Assembly (NCBI GenBank): GCA_937958345.1 | Contig: CALGNW010000071.1 | Coordinates: 1-15,000 of the forward strand | Reading direction: 5' to 3' | DNA from: an uncultured Neomegalonema sp. | GTDB taxonomy: Bacteria; Pseudomonadota; Alphaproteobacteria; Rhodobacterales; Rhodobacteraceae | DNA: 15,000 nt | Part shown: piece by piece, positions 1 through 6,562 of the stretch | How the letters are laid out: each line of letters starts with the position of its first letter | How positions within the stretch are numbered: position 1 is the first letter of the stretch | Program-made: the position numbers and the translations under genes | The notes under the pieces: model-generated | Database searches by the model: none | The model's input: only the letters and a program-made list of their open reading frames with translations | What the model was told of the DNA's origin: nothing

Positions 1-1236
1 ATCGAGGGCGTCTTCCCGCTCGGCGCGGACGATTATGTTCATGCGGTCATCAATGAGTGTGAACTCGATATCGAGTTTTCCCATCTCGACCGGATCAATA
101 TACAGCTCGACCGTCGCCCCGCTTTTGGCCGACAGTGCCGCGTGCGCAATCTCTCTCGCAACGGCATTTGCCGGAACCAACGGTGCTGGCTGCGTTGCAG
201 GCGCGGGCCGGAATTCAGCTGCGCGATCTGTCGGCACGGTGATGGCGCTTGAGGAAAACTCGGCATCCATCAAAAGAATATTTCCCGCCAGAGTCTGTTC
301 GCCAGCCACACCGGCAACTGCAGACTGTCCCGCAACATGTGCATGCTGCGCCGACGTGTTGACGGTGACGTCAGCGGTCACCTGAAAAGTCGCGCTGTCC
401 GAAAATGTGCGACCTACCGCGGCGTTTGCGTAAGGAGTAATTTTCCGAACGCCCAATCTCGCCCCTTGTAGTAAAGGCGCCGCATCCGATTTTTCGGGTA
501 CGGCTTGGACGGCGGGTCGGGGTGTCGGAGCAGAACCGGGATGCGCATAAACCAACGCGCTCTCGGTTCCCTCGGGAACTTCACTTACCTCCGGGAAATC
601 CGTAACAGCATTGTCTATTGGAACGCGAGGTGTCCCCTCCGGCGCAGAAGATTCCGCATTCCCCTTCGGATCAGAATGACGGGATTTTCCAGCGACATCT
701 GCTATATATCCGCCCACTTCCTCGTCGCGCAGGTCCATCGATGGATGCTCTCCTTGGCGATCCGCCTTACCGGCAACAAACGCCGGTTGACTTTTGGTTT
801 CCGCATCACGTTTCAGCGGAGCATCAACGTCACCGGACGGATTAGGTGGATAGGCGTTCTCCTCAGCGGGGGGCACGCCGCTATCACCTTTCGGTATCTC
901 CAATTCGATTTCGTGCACTAGGACGTCGTCCACATCCCGATTGCCCGCTTCGACAGCATCATTCATCTTAGCCGAAGCCTCGGCCACCAGCTTCGGCGAG
1001 TTAGTTTCAAACTCCAACAAATCGATAGTACTTGAAGGTTGCGACCGCTGACTTTTTGATTCAAATTTTGCCTCGACCTGCTCCGCTTCTGCGTCGCGCT
1101 GGCCCTCATCTCCCGATGCGACAAGCTCGGAGAATTCCGGTTTCAATGCTTTACCCGCAGAAATCCCGGCTTCAGGTCTGGCCTCGACTGCGGAACGCTC
1201 TGCGTGCGAGAGATTGTCGGCAAGATTTGATATCAT
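1..1236 (-). CDS. fliK: Flagellar hook-length control protein FliK (partial)
   Basis: FliK is exported during hook assembly and acts as the molecular ruler that makes FlhB switch from hook to filament substrates. I translated the minus strand from the ATG at 1236 and found no stop down to base 1. This gives 412 codons, with the C-terminus beyond the left edge. The first roughly 340 residues are rich in Glu, Ala, Pro and Ser and look disordered, as is usual for FliK. The last 60 visible residues fit the conserved FliK C-terminal (Flg_hook) domain, including VELYIDPVEMGKLDIEF followed by a short strand ending MNIIVRAERE. An in-frame stop lies just upstream. A GGAG sits 8 bases before the ATG, which supports this start. 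The gene diverges from flgJ. The N-terminal part alone would not be recognisable; the call rests on the C-terminal domain and the context. Confidence 0.87.
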   Translation of the reverse strand, partial: MISNLADNLSHAERSAVEARPEAGISAGKALKPEFSELVASGDEGQRDAEAEQVEAKFESKSQRSQPSSTIDLLEFETNSPKLVAEASAKMNDAVEAGNRDVDDVLVHEIELEIPKGDSGVPPAEENAYPPNPSGDVDAPLKRDAETKSQPAFVAGKADRQGEHPSMDLRDEEVGGYIADVAGKSRHSDPKGNAESSAPEGTPRVPIDNAVTDFPEVSEVPEGTESALVYAHPGSAPTPRPAVQAVPEKSDAAPLLQGARLGVRKITPYANAAVGRTFSDSATFQVTADVTVNTSAQHAHVAGQSAVAGVAGEQTLAGNILLMDAEFSSSAITVPTDRAAEFRPAPATQPAPLVPANAVAREIAHAALSAKSGATVELYIDPVEMGKLDIEFTLIDDRMNIIVRAEREDALD

Positions 1237-1248
1237 ACAGGATACTCC

Positions 1249-1270
1249 GAAGCACTTCGATCAATGCTTC
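1249..1270. repeat. Inverted repeat in the fliK/flgJ divergent region
   Basis: GAAGCA (1249-1254) and TGCTTC (1265-1270) form a perfect 6-bp inverted repeat with a 10-bp spacer. Overlapping it, CGAAG-CA-CTTCG (1248-1259) is a second palindrome lying just upstream of the fliK Shine-Dalgarno. It could be an operator for the divergent pair or a small hairpin in the fliK leader. The repeat is seen directly; its function is inferred, and an IR this short may occur by chance. Confidence 0.3.
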
Positions 1271-1352
1271 AAACTACGGCGATTACGATTACCAAATTTT
1301 TACCACGTATAGTATTTCATGGGCGAATACTTACAATTTTAAGGTATATCGG

Positions 1353-1649
1353 ATGAATATTTTAAATGGCGCTACGAACCCGATGGAGCCGCTTGCAGCA
1401 TCGAAGGCTGCGGCGCTTGATCCTGAAAAGGCACTGCGGCTCAGGCAAACGGCGAAAGATTTCGAAGCCGCATTTCTCGCGGAAGCACTCGGACACATGG
1501 GTTTTGACTCGTCAAACGGTGTCGCCGGAGCGACCGAGTTTTCGAGCATTCTAAACCGCGCCTATGCAGAACGCTTGGTCGACAAGGGCGGCCTCGGATT
1601 GTCCGAAAATATCTTTCGCGCGCTGGCGGCGAGGATTGACGAAACCTGA
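1353..1649 (+). CDS. flgJ: Rod-binding protein, FlgJ N-terminal-domain type (CheL-like)
   Basis: This 98-residue protein matches the rod-binding domain found at the N-terminus of enterobacterial FlgJ, which helps the flagellar rod assemble in the periplasm. The typical motif is present at about residues 33-46 (AKDFEAAFLAEALG), followed by a central Ser/Gly-rich stretch and a conserved helix with ILNRAYAERL and a KGGLGLSENI segment near the end. There is no muramidase domain, as in other alphaproteobacteria, where a separate lytic enzyme opens the cell wall. I chose the ATG at 1353 because AAGG lies 8 bases upstream. The same frame stays open further upstream, but that part overlaps fliK and does not look like coding sequence. 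The gene is followed 17 bases later by the flgN-like gene, probably in the same operon. Confidence 0.85.
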   Translation: MNILNGATNPMEPLAASKAAALDPEKALRLRQTAKDFEAAFLAEALGHMGFDSSNGVAGATEFSSILNRAYAERLVDKGGLGLSENIFRALAARIDET

Positions 1650-1666
1650 GCCAATCACCGCCAGAG

Positions 1667-2098
1667 ATGGAAGGACGAAAAACGGTGCCGTACTTTAAGA
1701 ACTCCGAAAGCGCAGAAGAACTGGTCGCGACGGCCATTGAGTTGATGCGGGTTGAACGGGACGCAATCGTGTCCGGTTCATTCGAAGCAGTCTACGATTT
1801 GACCGAAGAAAAATCGGCTCTGCTGACGGCGATAGATGCGAGATTTTCCGAGCTGGCAAAGCTCGAAAAAACACCTGCACTGCAAGCCAGATTGGCAGAG
1901 CTGTACCAACTTGCCTTGACGCTTTCGCGGAACGCGGCGTCCAATCAAAAGCTGTTGGAGGCGGCACAACAGGGCGTTGAAAAAACGCGCGAAGAGCTTC
2001 GTGCGGTCAGCGCAAATGTTGACCCCGGCTTCTATGCACCGGGTGGAAGGAAGATCCCTGTTTCCGTTTCCGGAGCAGGCCACAGCAGAAAATTTTAG
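1667..2098 (+). CDS. flgN: FlgN-like flagellar export chaperone
   Basis: This 143-residue protein (137 residues from the alternative start) is largely helical and charged, with long stretches that suit a coiled coil (about residues 15-120). It has no signal peptide or membrane segment. Size, helical character and position directly after the single-domain flgJ fit FlgN, the cytosolic chaperone for the hook-filament junction proteins FlgK and FlgL. Sequence conservation in FlgN is low, so the name depends partly on context. The start is uncertain. The ATG at 1667 has only a weak ribosome site, whereas an in-frame GTG at 1685 has a good AAGGA 9 bases upstream (1671-1675). The stop is TAG at 2096. 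No flgK or flgL lies in the window. Confidence 0.62.
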   Translation: MEGRKTVPYFKNSESAEELVATAIELMRVERDAIVSGSFEAVYDLTEEKSALLTAIDARFSELAKLEKTPALQARLAELYQLALTLSRNAASNQKLLEAAQQGVEKTREELRAVSANVDPGFYAPGGRKIPVSVSGAGHSRKF

Positions 2099-2159
2099 CA
2101 TAATTCACAATGATTTGCGGTTTCTTTGACAGGTCGCAATTCAGACGTCGTTAGCGACT

Positions 2160-2186
2160 TCAGGCGATATTTTCCTCGTCCGATAA
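2160..2186 (+). promoter_or_regulatory. Candidate sigma-28 (FliA-type) flagellin promoter
   Basis: The sequence TCCGATAA at 2179-2186 differs by one base from the flagellar sigma-28 -10 consensus GCCGATAA. Fifteen bases upstream, where TAAA would be expected, TCAG (2160-2163) is a poor match. The position suits a class-3 flagellin promoter and would give a leader of about 100 bases before the ATG at 2294. The -10 match is seen; promoter activity is inferred. A TTGACA at 2126-2131 has no convincing -10 partner. Confidence 0.38.
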
Positions 2187-2232
2187 GGACATCACCTGCA
2201 CCTCCCGAGGGGCAAATTTTAGTGGCGCCGAT

Positions 2233-2273
2233 CAAGTGAAACTTGCTCTGGGCGCGCGGTGCCGAACGCACCG
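2233..2273 (+). promoter_or_regulatory. Two hairpins in the flagellin mRNA leader
   Basis: Two perfect stem-loops lie just before the flagellin ribosome site. The first is CAAGT (2233-2237), loop GAA, ACTTG (2241-2245). The second is CGGTGC (2257-2262), loop CGAAC, GCACCG (2268-2273). The Shine-Dalgarno GGGGA starts 9 bases after the second stem. In Caulobacter, FlbT acts on the flagellin leader RNA to control its stability, and flbT is encoded nearby here. These hairpins are therefore reasonable candidates for the regulated element. That role is inferred. Confidence 0.45.
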
Positions 2274-2293
2274 ACATCAATGGGGAATATCCT

Positions 2294-3424
2294 ATGTCTA
2301 GCATTCTGACCAACAACGGCGCGATGGTTGCACTCCAGACCCTCACGCAGATCAACAAAAACCTGGGTGAAGTTCAGGGCCAGATCTCGACGGGTAAGAA
2401 AGTTGCTAGCGCAGCTGACAACTCGGCACTCTGGGCAATTTCGACCGTCATGGAAAGCGACGCGAACTCGTTTAAGTCAGTTTCGGAATCGCTTTCGCTG
2501 GGTTCGTCGACCGTTGCGGTGGCACGTGATGCGGCAGAGTCAGTAACCGACCTTCTGACCGAGATGAAAACCAAAATCATCGCGGCACAGGAAGACAATG
2601 TGGATCGCGGCAAGATTCAAGACGACGTCTCCGCTCTGCGCGAGCAAATCGGAGCCATCGTCGGTGCCGCCCAGTTCAACGGCCAGAACCTGCTTCAGGG
2701 TACGGGCAACATGGACATCCTCGCGTCGCTGGACCGTGACGCTTCGGGCGCTGTCAGCACGACTGATATTTCTGTCAGCCGTGTAAGTCTTGAGACGACG
2801 GCTGGCGCAGCAGTCGGCACGGATCAGGCAGATCTGGTCGCTGATGGCGGTAACTTCGCTGCTTCGTTCACCTATGCCGATGACGCCGTCTACACGCTGG
2901 AAGTCGACGGCCAGCGTTTCCAGTACAAGTCTGAACTCGGCGATGATCAGGATACGGTCACCGCTCGTCTGACCACTGCAGTCACCGATGCCGGCATCGC
3001 CGGTATCACGGCTGTTGATACGGGCGGCGGTGTTGTCACCATCACCAACAACACGGGTGATGCGGTCGGCTTCGAATCTTACGCAAATGACGGTACGGGC
3101 GGCGGTCTCGCTGATCTGGCCGGTATTGATGTAAGCAGCGAAGCAGGTGCAAACGCCGCACTGGCCGACATCGAAGGTCTGATCACCACGGCGATTGACG
3201 CCGCTGCGTCGTTCGGTAGTGCTGAAAAGCGTATCGACACACAGCAGGACTTCGTGACCAGTCTGGTCGACAACCTGAAGTCGGGTATCGGCTCGCTGGT
3301 CGACGCGGACATGGAGTCGGTTTCGGCTCGTCTTCAGGCACTTCAGGTACAGCAGCAGCTTGGTACGCAGGCACTTTCGATTGCGAACCAGGCACCGCAG
3401 AGCATTCTGTCGCTGTTCCGGTAA
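2294..3424 (+). CDS. fliC: Flagellin
   Basis: This 376-residue protein is the filament subunit. The N-terminal D0/D1 region (about residues 1-145) shows hallmark segments: ILTNNGAMVALQTL near the start, a heptad-rich helix with QISTGKKVASAADNSALWAI, and AAQFNGQNLLQG. The C-terminal D1/D0 region (about 285-376) carries EKRIDTQQDF and ends in IANQAPQSILSLFR, as in other alphaproteobacterial flagellins. The central part (about 150-285) is Gly/Ala/Thr/Asp-rich, surface-exposed and variable. It contains a segment around VYTLEVDGQRFQYKSE that resembles a flagellin hook-IN repeat. There is no cysteine. The ATG at 2294 is chosen because GGGGA lies 7 bases upstream and the protein then begins with the standard flagellin N-terminus; extending upstream would add leader sequence. 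Codon choice looks strongly biased, as expected for an abundant protein. Two hairpins follow the stop. Confidence 0.97.
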   Translation: MSSILTNNGAMVALQTLTQINKNLGEVQGQISTGKKVASAADNSALWAISTVMESDANSFKSVSESLSLGSSTVAVARDAAESVTDLLTEMKTKIIAAQEDNVDRGKIQDDVSALREQIGAIVGAAQFNGQNLLQGTGNMDILASLDRDASGAVSTTDISVSRVSLETTAGAAVGTDQADLVADGGNFAASFTYADDAVYTLEVDGQRFQYKSELGDDQDTVTARLTTAVTDAGIAGITAVDTGGGVVTITNNTGDAVGFESYANDGTGGGLADLAGIDVSSEAGANAALADIEGLITTAIDAAASFGSAEKRIDTQQDFVTSLVDNLKSGIGSLVDADMESVSARLQALQVQQQLGTQALSIANQAPQSILSLFR

Positions 3425-3438
3425 GCGTCTCGTAAACT

Positions 3439-3465
3439 GGGCGAAGGCGGTCTCCGCCTTCGCCC
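3439..3465 (+). terminator. 12-bp perfect hairpin after flagellin
   Basis: The 12-base arm at 3439-3450 (GGGCGAAGGCGG) is perfectly complementary to 3454-3465, with a 3-base loop TCT. The stem begins 14 bases after the flagellin stop codon. No T-run follows directly, so it may protect the 3' end of the abundant flagellin mRNA or slow transcription rather than act alone as an intrinsic terminator. The structure is seen; the role is inferred. Confidence 0.72.
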
Positions 3466-3524
3466 GTGACGACAGCATTTTGCGCCCTTTCTCCTCGTCG
3501 GGCCATTCAATGTGATCAACTTAA

Positions 3525-3554
3525 CGGGGGCGACTGGTTCGCTCCCGATTTTTT
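3525..3554 (+). terminator. Intrinsic terminator between flagellin and flaF
   Basis: A 9-bp stem pairs 3525-3533 with 3539-3547 around the loop CTGGT. Eight pairs are Watson-Crick and one is G-T (G-U in RNA). It is followed by one A and then six T (3549-3554), the classic shape of a Rho-independent terminator on the plus strand. It should end transcripts from the flagellin side only 41 bases before the flaF start. Confidence 0.72.
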
Positions 3555-3563
3555 AGGAAAGTT

Positions 3564-3583
3564 TGCCTCATCCGACAGAGGCA
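3564..3583 (+). promoter_or_regulatory. Small hairpin next to the flaF ribosome site
   Basis: TGCCTC (3564-3569) pairs with GAGGCA (3578-3583) around an 8-base loop, ending 2 bases before the flaF Shine-Dalgarno GGAG (3586-3589). It could influence flaF translation or start-site access. The stem is short, so chance is possible. Confidence 0.3.
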
Positions 3584-3595
3584 GCGGAGCAAGAA

Positions 3596-3991
3596 ATGTT
3601 CGCACCCAACGCAGCCTCGGCATACGCAAAAGTTTCAAATGCCGTTCTCGGTCCGCGAAGTATAGAGCAAAAGGCATTTCAGCAGATCACAGGATTGCTG
3701 CAAGCGGCTCAATCGGGTCGGCAGGTCAAAACCGCGCAACTCGCCGAAGCCGTTCATAAAAATACCCAGCTTTGGACGATCCTCGCGACGGACGCCGCGT
3801 CCGAAGCAAACGCACTGCCGCCTGCGTTGCGGGCCCAGATCATTTCGCTCGCCGTTTACTCTCAGAAGACGGGCAGAGCTGTCCTGCGCAAAGAGGCCGA
3901 AATCGAAGAACTGATCGAAGTTAACCGGGCGATAATGGCTGGTCTGGATGGTGATGCAGGATCATCACCGCAACCCGTAAAGGTACAGTAA
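3596..3991 (+). CDS. flaF: Flagellar biosynthesis regulator FlaF
   Basis: FlaF is a small cytosolic protein found in alphaproteobacteria. In Caulobacter it is needed for flagellin production and works together with, and against, FlbT. This 131-residue protein has the family pattern: an N-terminal segment with ASAYAKVSNAV, an aromatic/Leu-rich centre NTQLWTILATD, the stretch LPPALRAQIISLAVYSQKTG and a charged C-terminal helix with EIEELIEVNRAIMAGL. I chose the ATG at 3596 because GGAG is placed 6 bases upstream. An upstream in-frame ATG at 3563 overlaps the leader hairpin and has no good ribosome site. The stop TAA shares its last base with the flbT start (TAATG), so the two genes are probably translationally coupled. 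Confidence 0.9.
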   Translation: MFAPNAASAYAKVSNAVLGPRSIEQKAFQQITGLLQAAQSGRQVKTAQLAEAVHKNTQLWTILATDAASEANALPPALRAQIISLAVYSQKTGRAVLRKEAEIEELIEVNRAIMAGLDGDAGSSPQPVKVQ

Positions 3992-4395
3992 TGTCTGGTC
4001 TGCTTCTTAAACTCGCACCGAACGAACGCATTCTCATCAACGGTCTGATGTTCGAGAACGGACCGAAGAAAACCAAGATGACGCTGCATAGCGAGGGCGC
4101 GCATGTCCTGCGTCTGCGCGATGCTCTGCACCCGCGAGAGATCATCGGCCCTGTCAGTATCGCATATCATTTTGCACAGCTTGCGGTGGCCGGCGAAGGG
4201 CAGAAGTCCAGCGTGGAAAAGGAACTCGAGCCACGCCTCGACGAACTGGCGCGTGTTTTTGCGGCATCATCCGCCGCGGAGGCCGTGGCCGAAGCGCGCG
4301 ACGCATTGAGTGCGAAAAACTTTTACAAAGTGATGCGTTCGCTGAAAACGCTTCTCCCGCTTGAATCTGAGTTACTCGGAGTATCTGCGCCATGA
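3991..4395 (+). CDS. flbT: Flagellar biosynthesis repressor FlbT
   Basis: FlbT is the post-transcriptional regulator that, in Caulobacter, binds the flagellin mRNA leader and promotes its decay until the hook is complete. The 134-residue product begins LLLKLAPNERILINGLMFENG, a close fit to the family N-terminus. It continues with a KMTLHSEGAHVLR segment and an ALHPREIIGPVSIAYHFAQLAV core, followed by a helical C-terminal part with NFYKVMRSLKTLLPLE. Length and order are normal. Its ATG overlaps the flaF stop by one base, and its own TGA overlaps the next ATG (ATGA at 4392-4395), so the three genes form one coupled unit. The nearby flagellin leader hairpins are its likely target, by analogy. 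Confidence 0.93.
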   Translation: MSGLLLKLAPNERILINGLMFENGPKKTKMTLHSEGAHVLRLRDALHPREIIGPVSIAYHFAQLAVAGEGQKSSVEKELEPRLDELARVFAASSAAEAVAEARDALSAKNFYKVMRSLKTLLPLESELLGVSAP

Positions 4396-5219
4396 GCTTT
4401 GCACCGGCCATCCCAGTAGGCGGCATCGGCGGTCTGCGCTTTTTAGAGCGGACCGATGAGGTGCAACGCGCAACCCATGCCCGGTCACCCGAGATACAGC
4501 GAAACATTGCCTATTTTTCCGAGAACATCTCCAAAATTACGACTGCGGAAGAACTCGTGAACGACCGCCGTTTGCTGACTGTCGTTCTCGGCGCATACGG
4601 GCTGGGCGATGAAGTTGATAAACGCGCTTTCGTGCAAAAGATTTTGGAGGAAGGTGTCGAAACGTCCGACACGCTCGGCAGCCGTCTGAACAATCAAAGC
4701 TACATTGATATGACAAAGGCATTGCGGTTTGACCGCGAAGGATTTTCGCGCACCGGGTCGCCGTCGTTGCGCGATGATGTCATTTCGAAATATCTATCCC
4801 AAAGTTATGAGATCGCGGTCGGCGAGCAGGACCAGTCACTGCGGCTTGCTCTCGACTTCAAGCGGCGCGGCGCAGAAATTGCCGATCGTGGCTGGTATGC
4901 CGTCCTCGGCGATCGTCCGACACGAGCCGTCCTTGAAACGGCGCTGAACATTCCGAGCGATGCAGCCGGTATCGACATCGACAAACAAAAAGAACTGTTC
5001 GAGGAGCGCGCGCTGAGCGTCCTCGGGACACGCGACCCGAGCGCCCTTTCCGACCCCGCGATCATGGATAAGATCGTGTCGCGGTTTCTGGTGCTGGAGC
5101 AGGCAAGCAACGGACCAAACGCAACGACACCCGGATTCACGGCCTTGACTCTTATCAGCAACGCGGCGTCCGGCTTTGGGCCATTTTCCTCTCAGTCTTT
5201 GTTTTTATCCTCGTCCTGA
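4392..5219 (+). CDS. DUF1217-type flagellar-associated protein
   Basis: This 275-residue protein fits the DUF1217 family, which occurs in flagellar clusters of alphaproteobacteria and has no settled function. The family feel comes from the region EIQRNIAYFSENISKITTAEELVNDRRLL, followed by an AYGLGDEVDKRAFVQKILEEG segment (about residues 34-90) and a second helical half with SQSYEIAVGEQDQSLRLAL and GWYAVLGDRPTRAVLE. It is mostly helical and soluble, without a signal peptide or membrane segment. It starts inside the flbT stop (ATGA), so it is probably coupled to flaF-flbT. Its last 28 bases overlap the 3' end of fliI on the other strand. A role in flagellin or hook regulation or export is possible from context only. 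Confidence 0.8.
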   Translation: MSFAPAIPVGGIGGLRFLERTDEVQRATHARSPEIQRNIAYFSENISKITTAEELVNDRRLLTVVLGAYGLGDEVDKRAFVQKILEEGVETSDTLGSRLNNQSYIDMTKALRFDREGFSRTGSPSLRDDVISKYLSQSYEIAVGEQDQSLRLALDFKRRGAEIADRGWYAVLGDRPTRAVLETALNIPSDAAGIDIDKQKELFEERALSVLGTRDPSALSDPAIMDKIVSRFLVLEQASNGPNATTPGFTALTLISNAASGFGPFSSQSLFLSSS

Positions 5220-6553
5220 TCCGGCGCAGCTTGCGACAACATTGATCCTAGACGGGCGAATGCCTGTTCCGGACCCTCTGACTGTTCCGCGACGAAGGCA
5301 TCGAGTGCGGTCCAAACATCGACGGCGCGGTCCGTTGTCGGGTCGCCGCCCTTTTGATACAGCCCGACCTGAATCATCGGCAGAACCTTTTCGTACAATC
5401 CGAAGACCGAGCGTGCATCCGAAATCAGGGCGTTCTCCGGTGCGCTCGCCGCGTCGGGCAAGCTTCGGCTGACGCTGCGCCGGACATCTATTGCCGGATA
5501 GCGCCCACGTTCTGCGATCGTGCGATCGAGAACGATATGACCATCAAGAACCCCGCGCACCATATCGGCAACAGGTTCATCCATATCCGACCCCGCCACC
5601 AGCACAGTAAAGACCGCCGTAATGTCACCCGATCCCGACAACGGCCCCGGCCCTGCCCTTTCAACCAGCGATGCAATCATCGGTGATGTGGACGGAGGAA
5701 AGCCGCGCAGTGATGCGGCCTCTCCCGCTGTTACCGCCATCTCGCGATGCGCCTCGGCAAAGCGGGTCAGCGAGTCGAACAGCAAGAGCACGCTTTTTCC
5801 CTGATCCCGAAAATATTCGGCGGTTGCCAGTGTTGCCCATGACGCACGACGTTTGACAGCGGCGGGCTGATCAGAGGTCGCCGCAATAACGCAACATCGT
5901 TTCATCCCCTCGGGACCAAGCGTTTCTTCCACAAACTCGCGCACTTCCCGTCCGCGTTCACCGATCAAGCCGACAACAACGACATCGGCGGACATATGCT
6001 GGGCAAGGCGCGCGAGCAGATGCGATTTTCCGACGCCCGAACCGGCAAACAGTCCAACACGCTGCCCGCCGACAAACGGCAACATCGTATCGAAAACGGC
6101 CAACCCCGTCGAAAGGCGCGCGCCGGTCCGCCGACGTTTGGTTGCGGCGGGCGGCGAAGCGCGCAGATTGACGGCGGTGCTGCCCTGGACCAGTTCGGCT
6201 TCGTCCAGACGCCGACCGAATGCATCGATCACATGACCAAGCCAGGCGTCAGCCGGACAAAATTGCGGATTATGATCCAATGTTACGGTGTCGTCCTGAC
6301 GCAATCCCTCGAGCGAGTCGTATGCCATCGCAGAGACAATGCCGTCGCCGAGCGAAACAACTTCGCCATCAAGCGGTTTCCCGCCCTTGCGCCGCACCGA
6401 AATCAAGTCACCAATTCGAGCGATGCCGGAAAGGCCCGATACCTCCAGAACCTCGCCCGCAATCCGCGTTAAACGGCCCCGATACCGGACAGGTTCAAGT
6501 CGCGAAACCGCGGAAGCGAATTCTTGAAGTGGCGTCACATTATTTCCAAACAT
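5192..6553 (-). CDS. fliI: Flagellum-specific ATPase FliI
   Basis: FliI is the hexameric ATPase at the base of the flagellar type III export apparatus; it helps release substrates from chaperones and load them. The 453-residue protein has an N-terminal beta-rich domain (about 1-90) and an F1-beta-like ATPase core. Visible motifs are Walker A AGSGVGKS (170-177), GERGREV (198-204), Walker B VLLLFD (255-260) with SLTRFA next to it, RGFPPSTSP (283-291), and the typical DGHIVLDR followed by RYPAIDV. The C-terminus ends in an acidic tail. Length is normal for FliI. The start at 6553 is the first residue of a good FliI N-terminus, though no clear Shine-Dalgarno precedes it. fliH and an adjacent fliJ are absent. 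It diverges from flgB and converges with the DUF1217 gene. Confidence 0.96.
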   Translation of the reverse strand: MFGNNVTPLQEFASAVSRLEPVRYRGRLTRIAGEVLEVSGLSGIARIGDLISVRRKGGKPLDGEVVSLGDGIVSAMAYDSLEGLRQDDTVTLDHNPQFCPADAWLGHVIDAFGRRLDEAELVQGSTAVNLRASPPAATKRRRTGARLSTGLAVFDTMLPFVGGQRVGLFAGSGVGKSHLLARLAQHMSADVVVVGLIGERGREVREFVEETLGPEGMKRCCVIAATSDQPAAVKRRASWATLATAEYFRDQGKSVLLLFDSLTRFAEAHREMAVTAGEAASLRGFPPSTSPMIASLVERAGPGPLSGSGDITAVFTVLVAGSDMDEPVADMVRGVLDGHIVLDRTIAERGRYPAIDVRRSVSRSLPDAASAPENALISDARSVFGLYEKVLPMIQVGLYQKGGDPTTDRAVDVWTALDAFVAEQSEGPEQAFARLGSMLSQAAPDQDEDKNKD

Positions 6554-6562
6554 TTTGATCTA

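Noticed and set aside
505..921. 138-codon plus-strand frame inside the fliK region
   Set aside because: The minus strand has one unbroken frame of 412 codons with the FliK C-terminal domain, so the plus-strand frame is a shadow.
1032..1352. Upstream extension of flgJ by 107 codons
   Set aside because: The extension overlaps fliK antisense, has no homology feel, and the ATG at 1353 has a proper ribosome site. The extra part is very likely non-coding in this frame.
2540..3478. Long open frame (312 codons) antisense to flagellin
   Set aside because: It mirrors the strongly biased codon use of the flagellin gene, has no ribosome site, and its product shows no family feature. It is best explained as a shadow frame.
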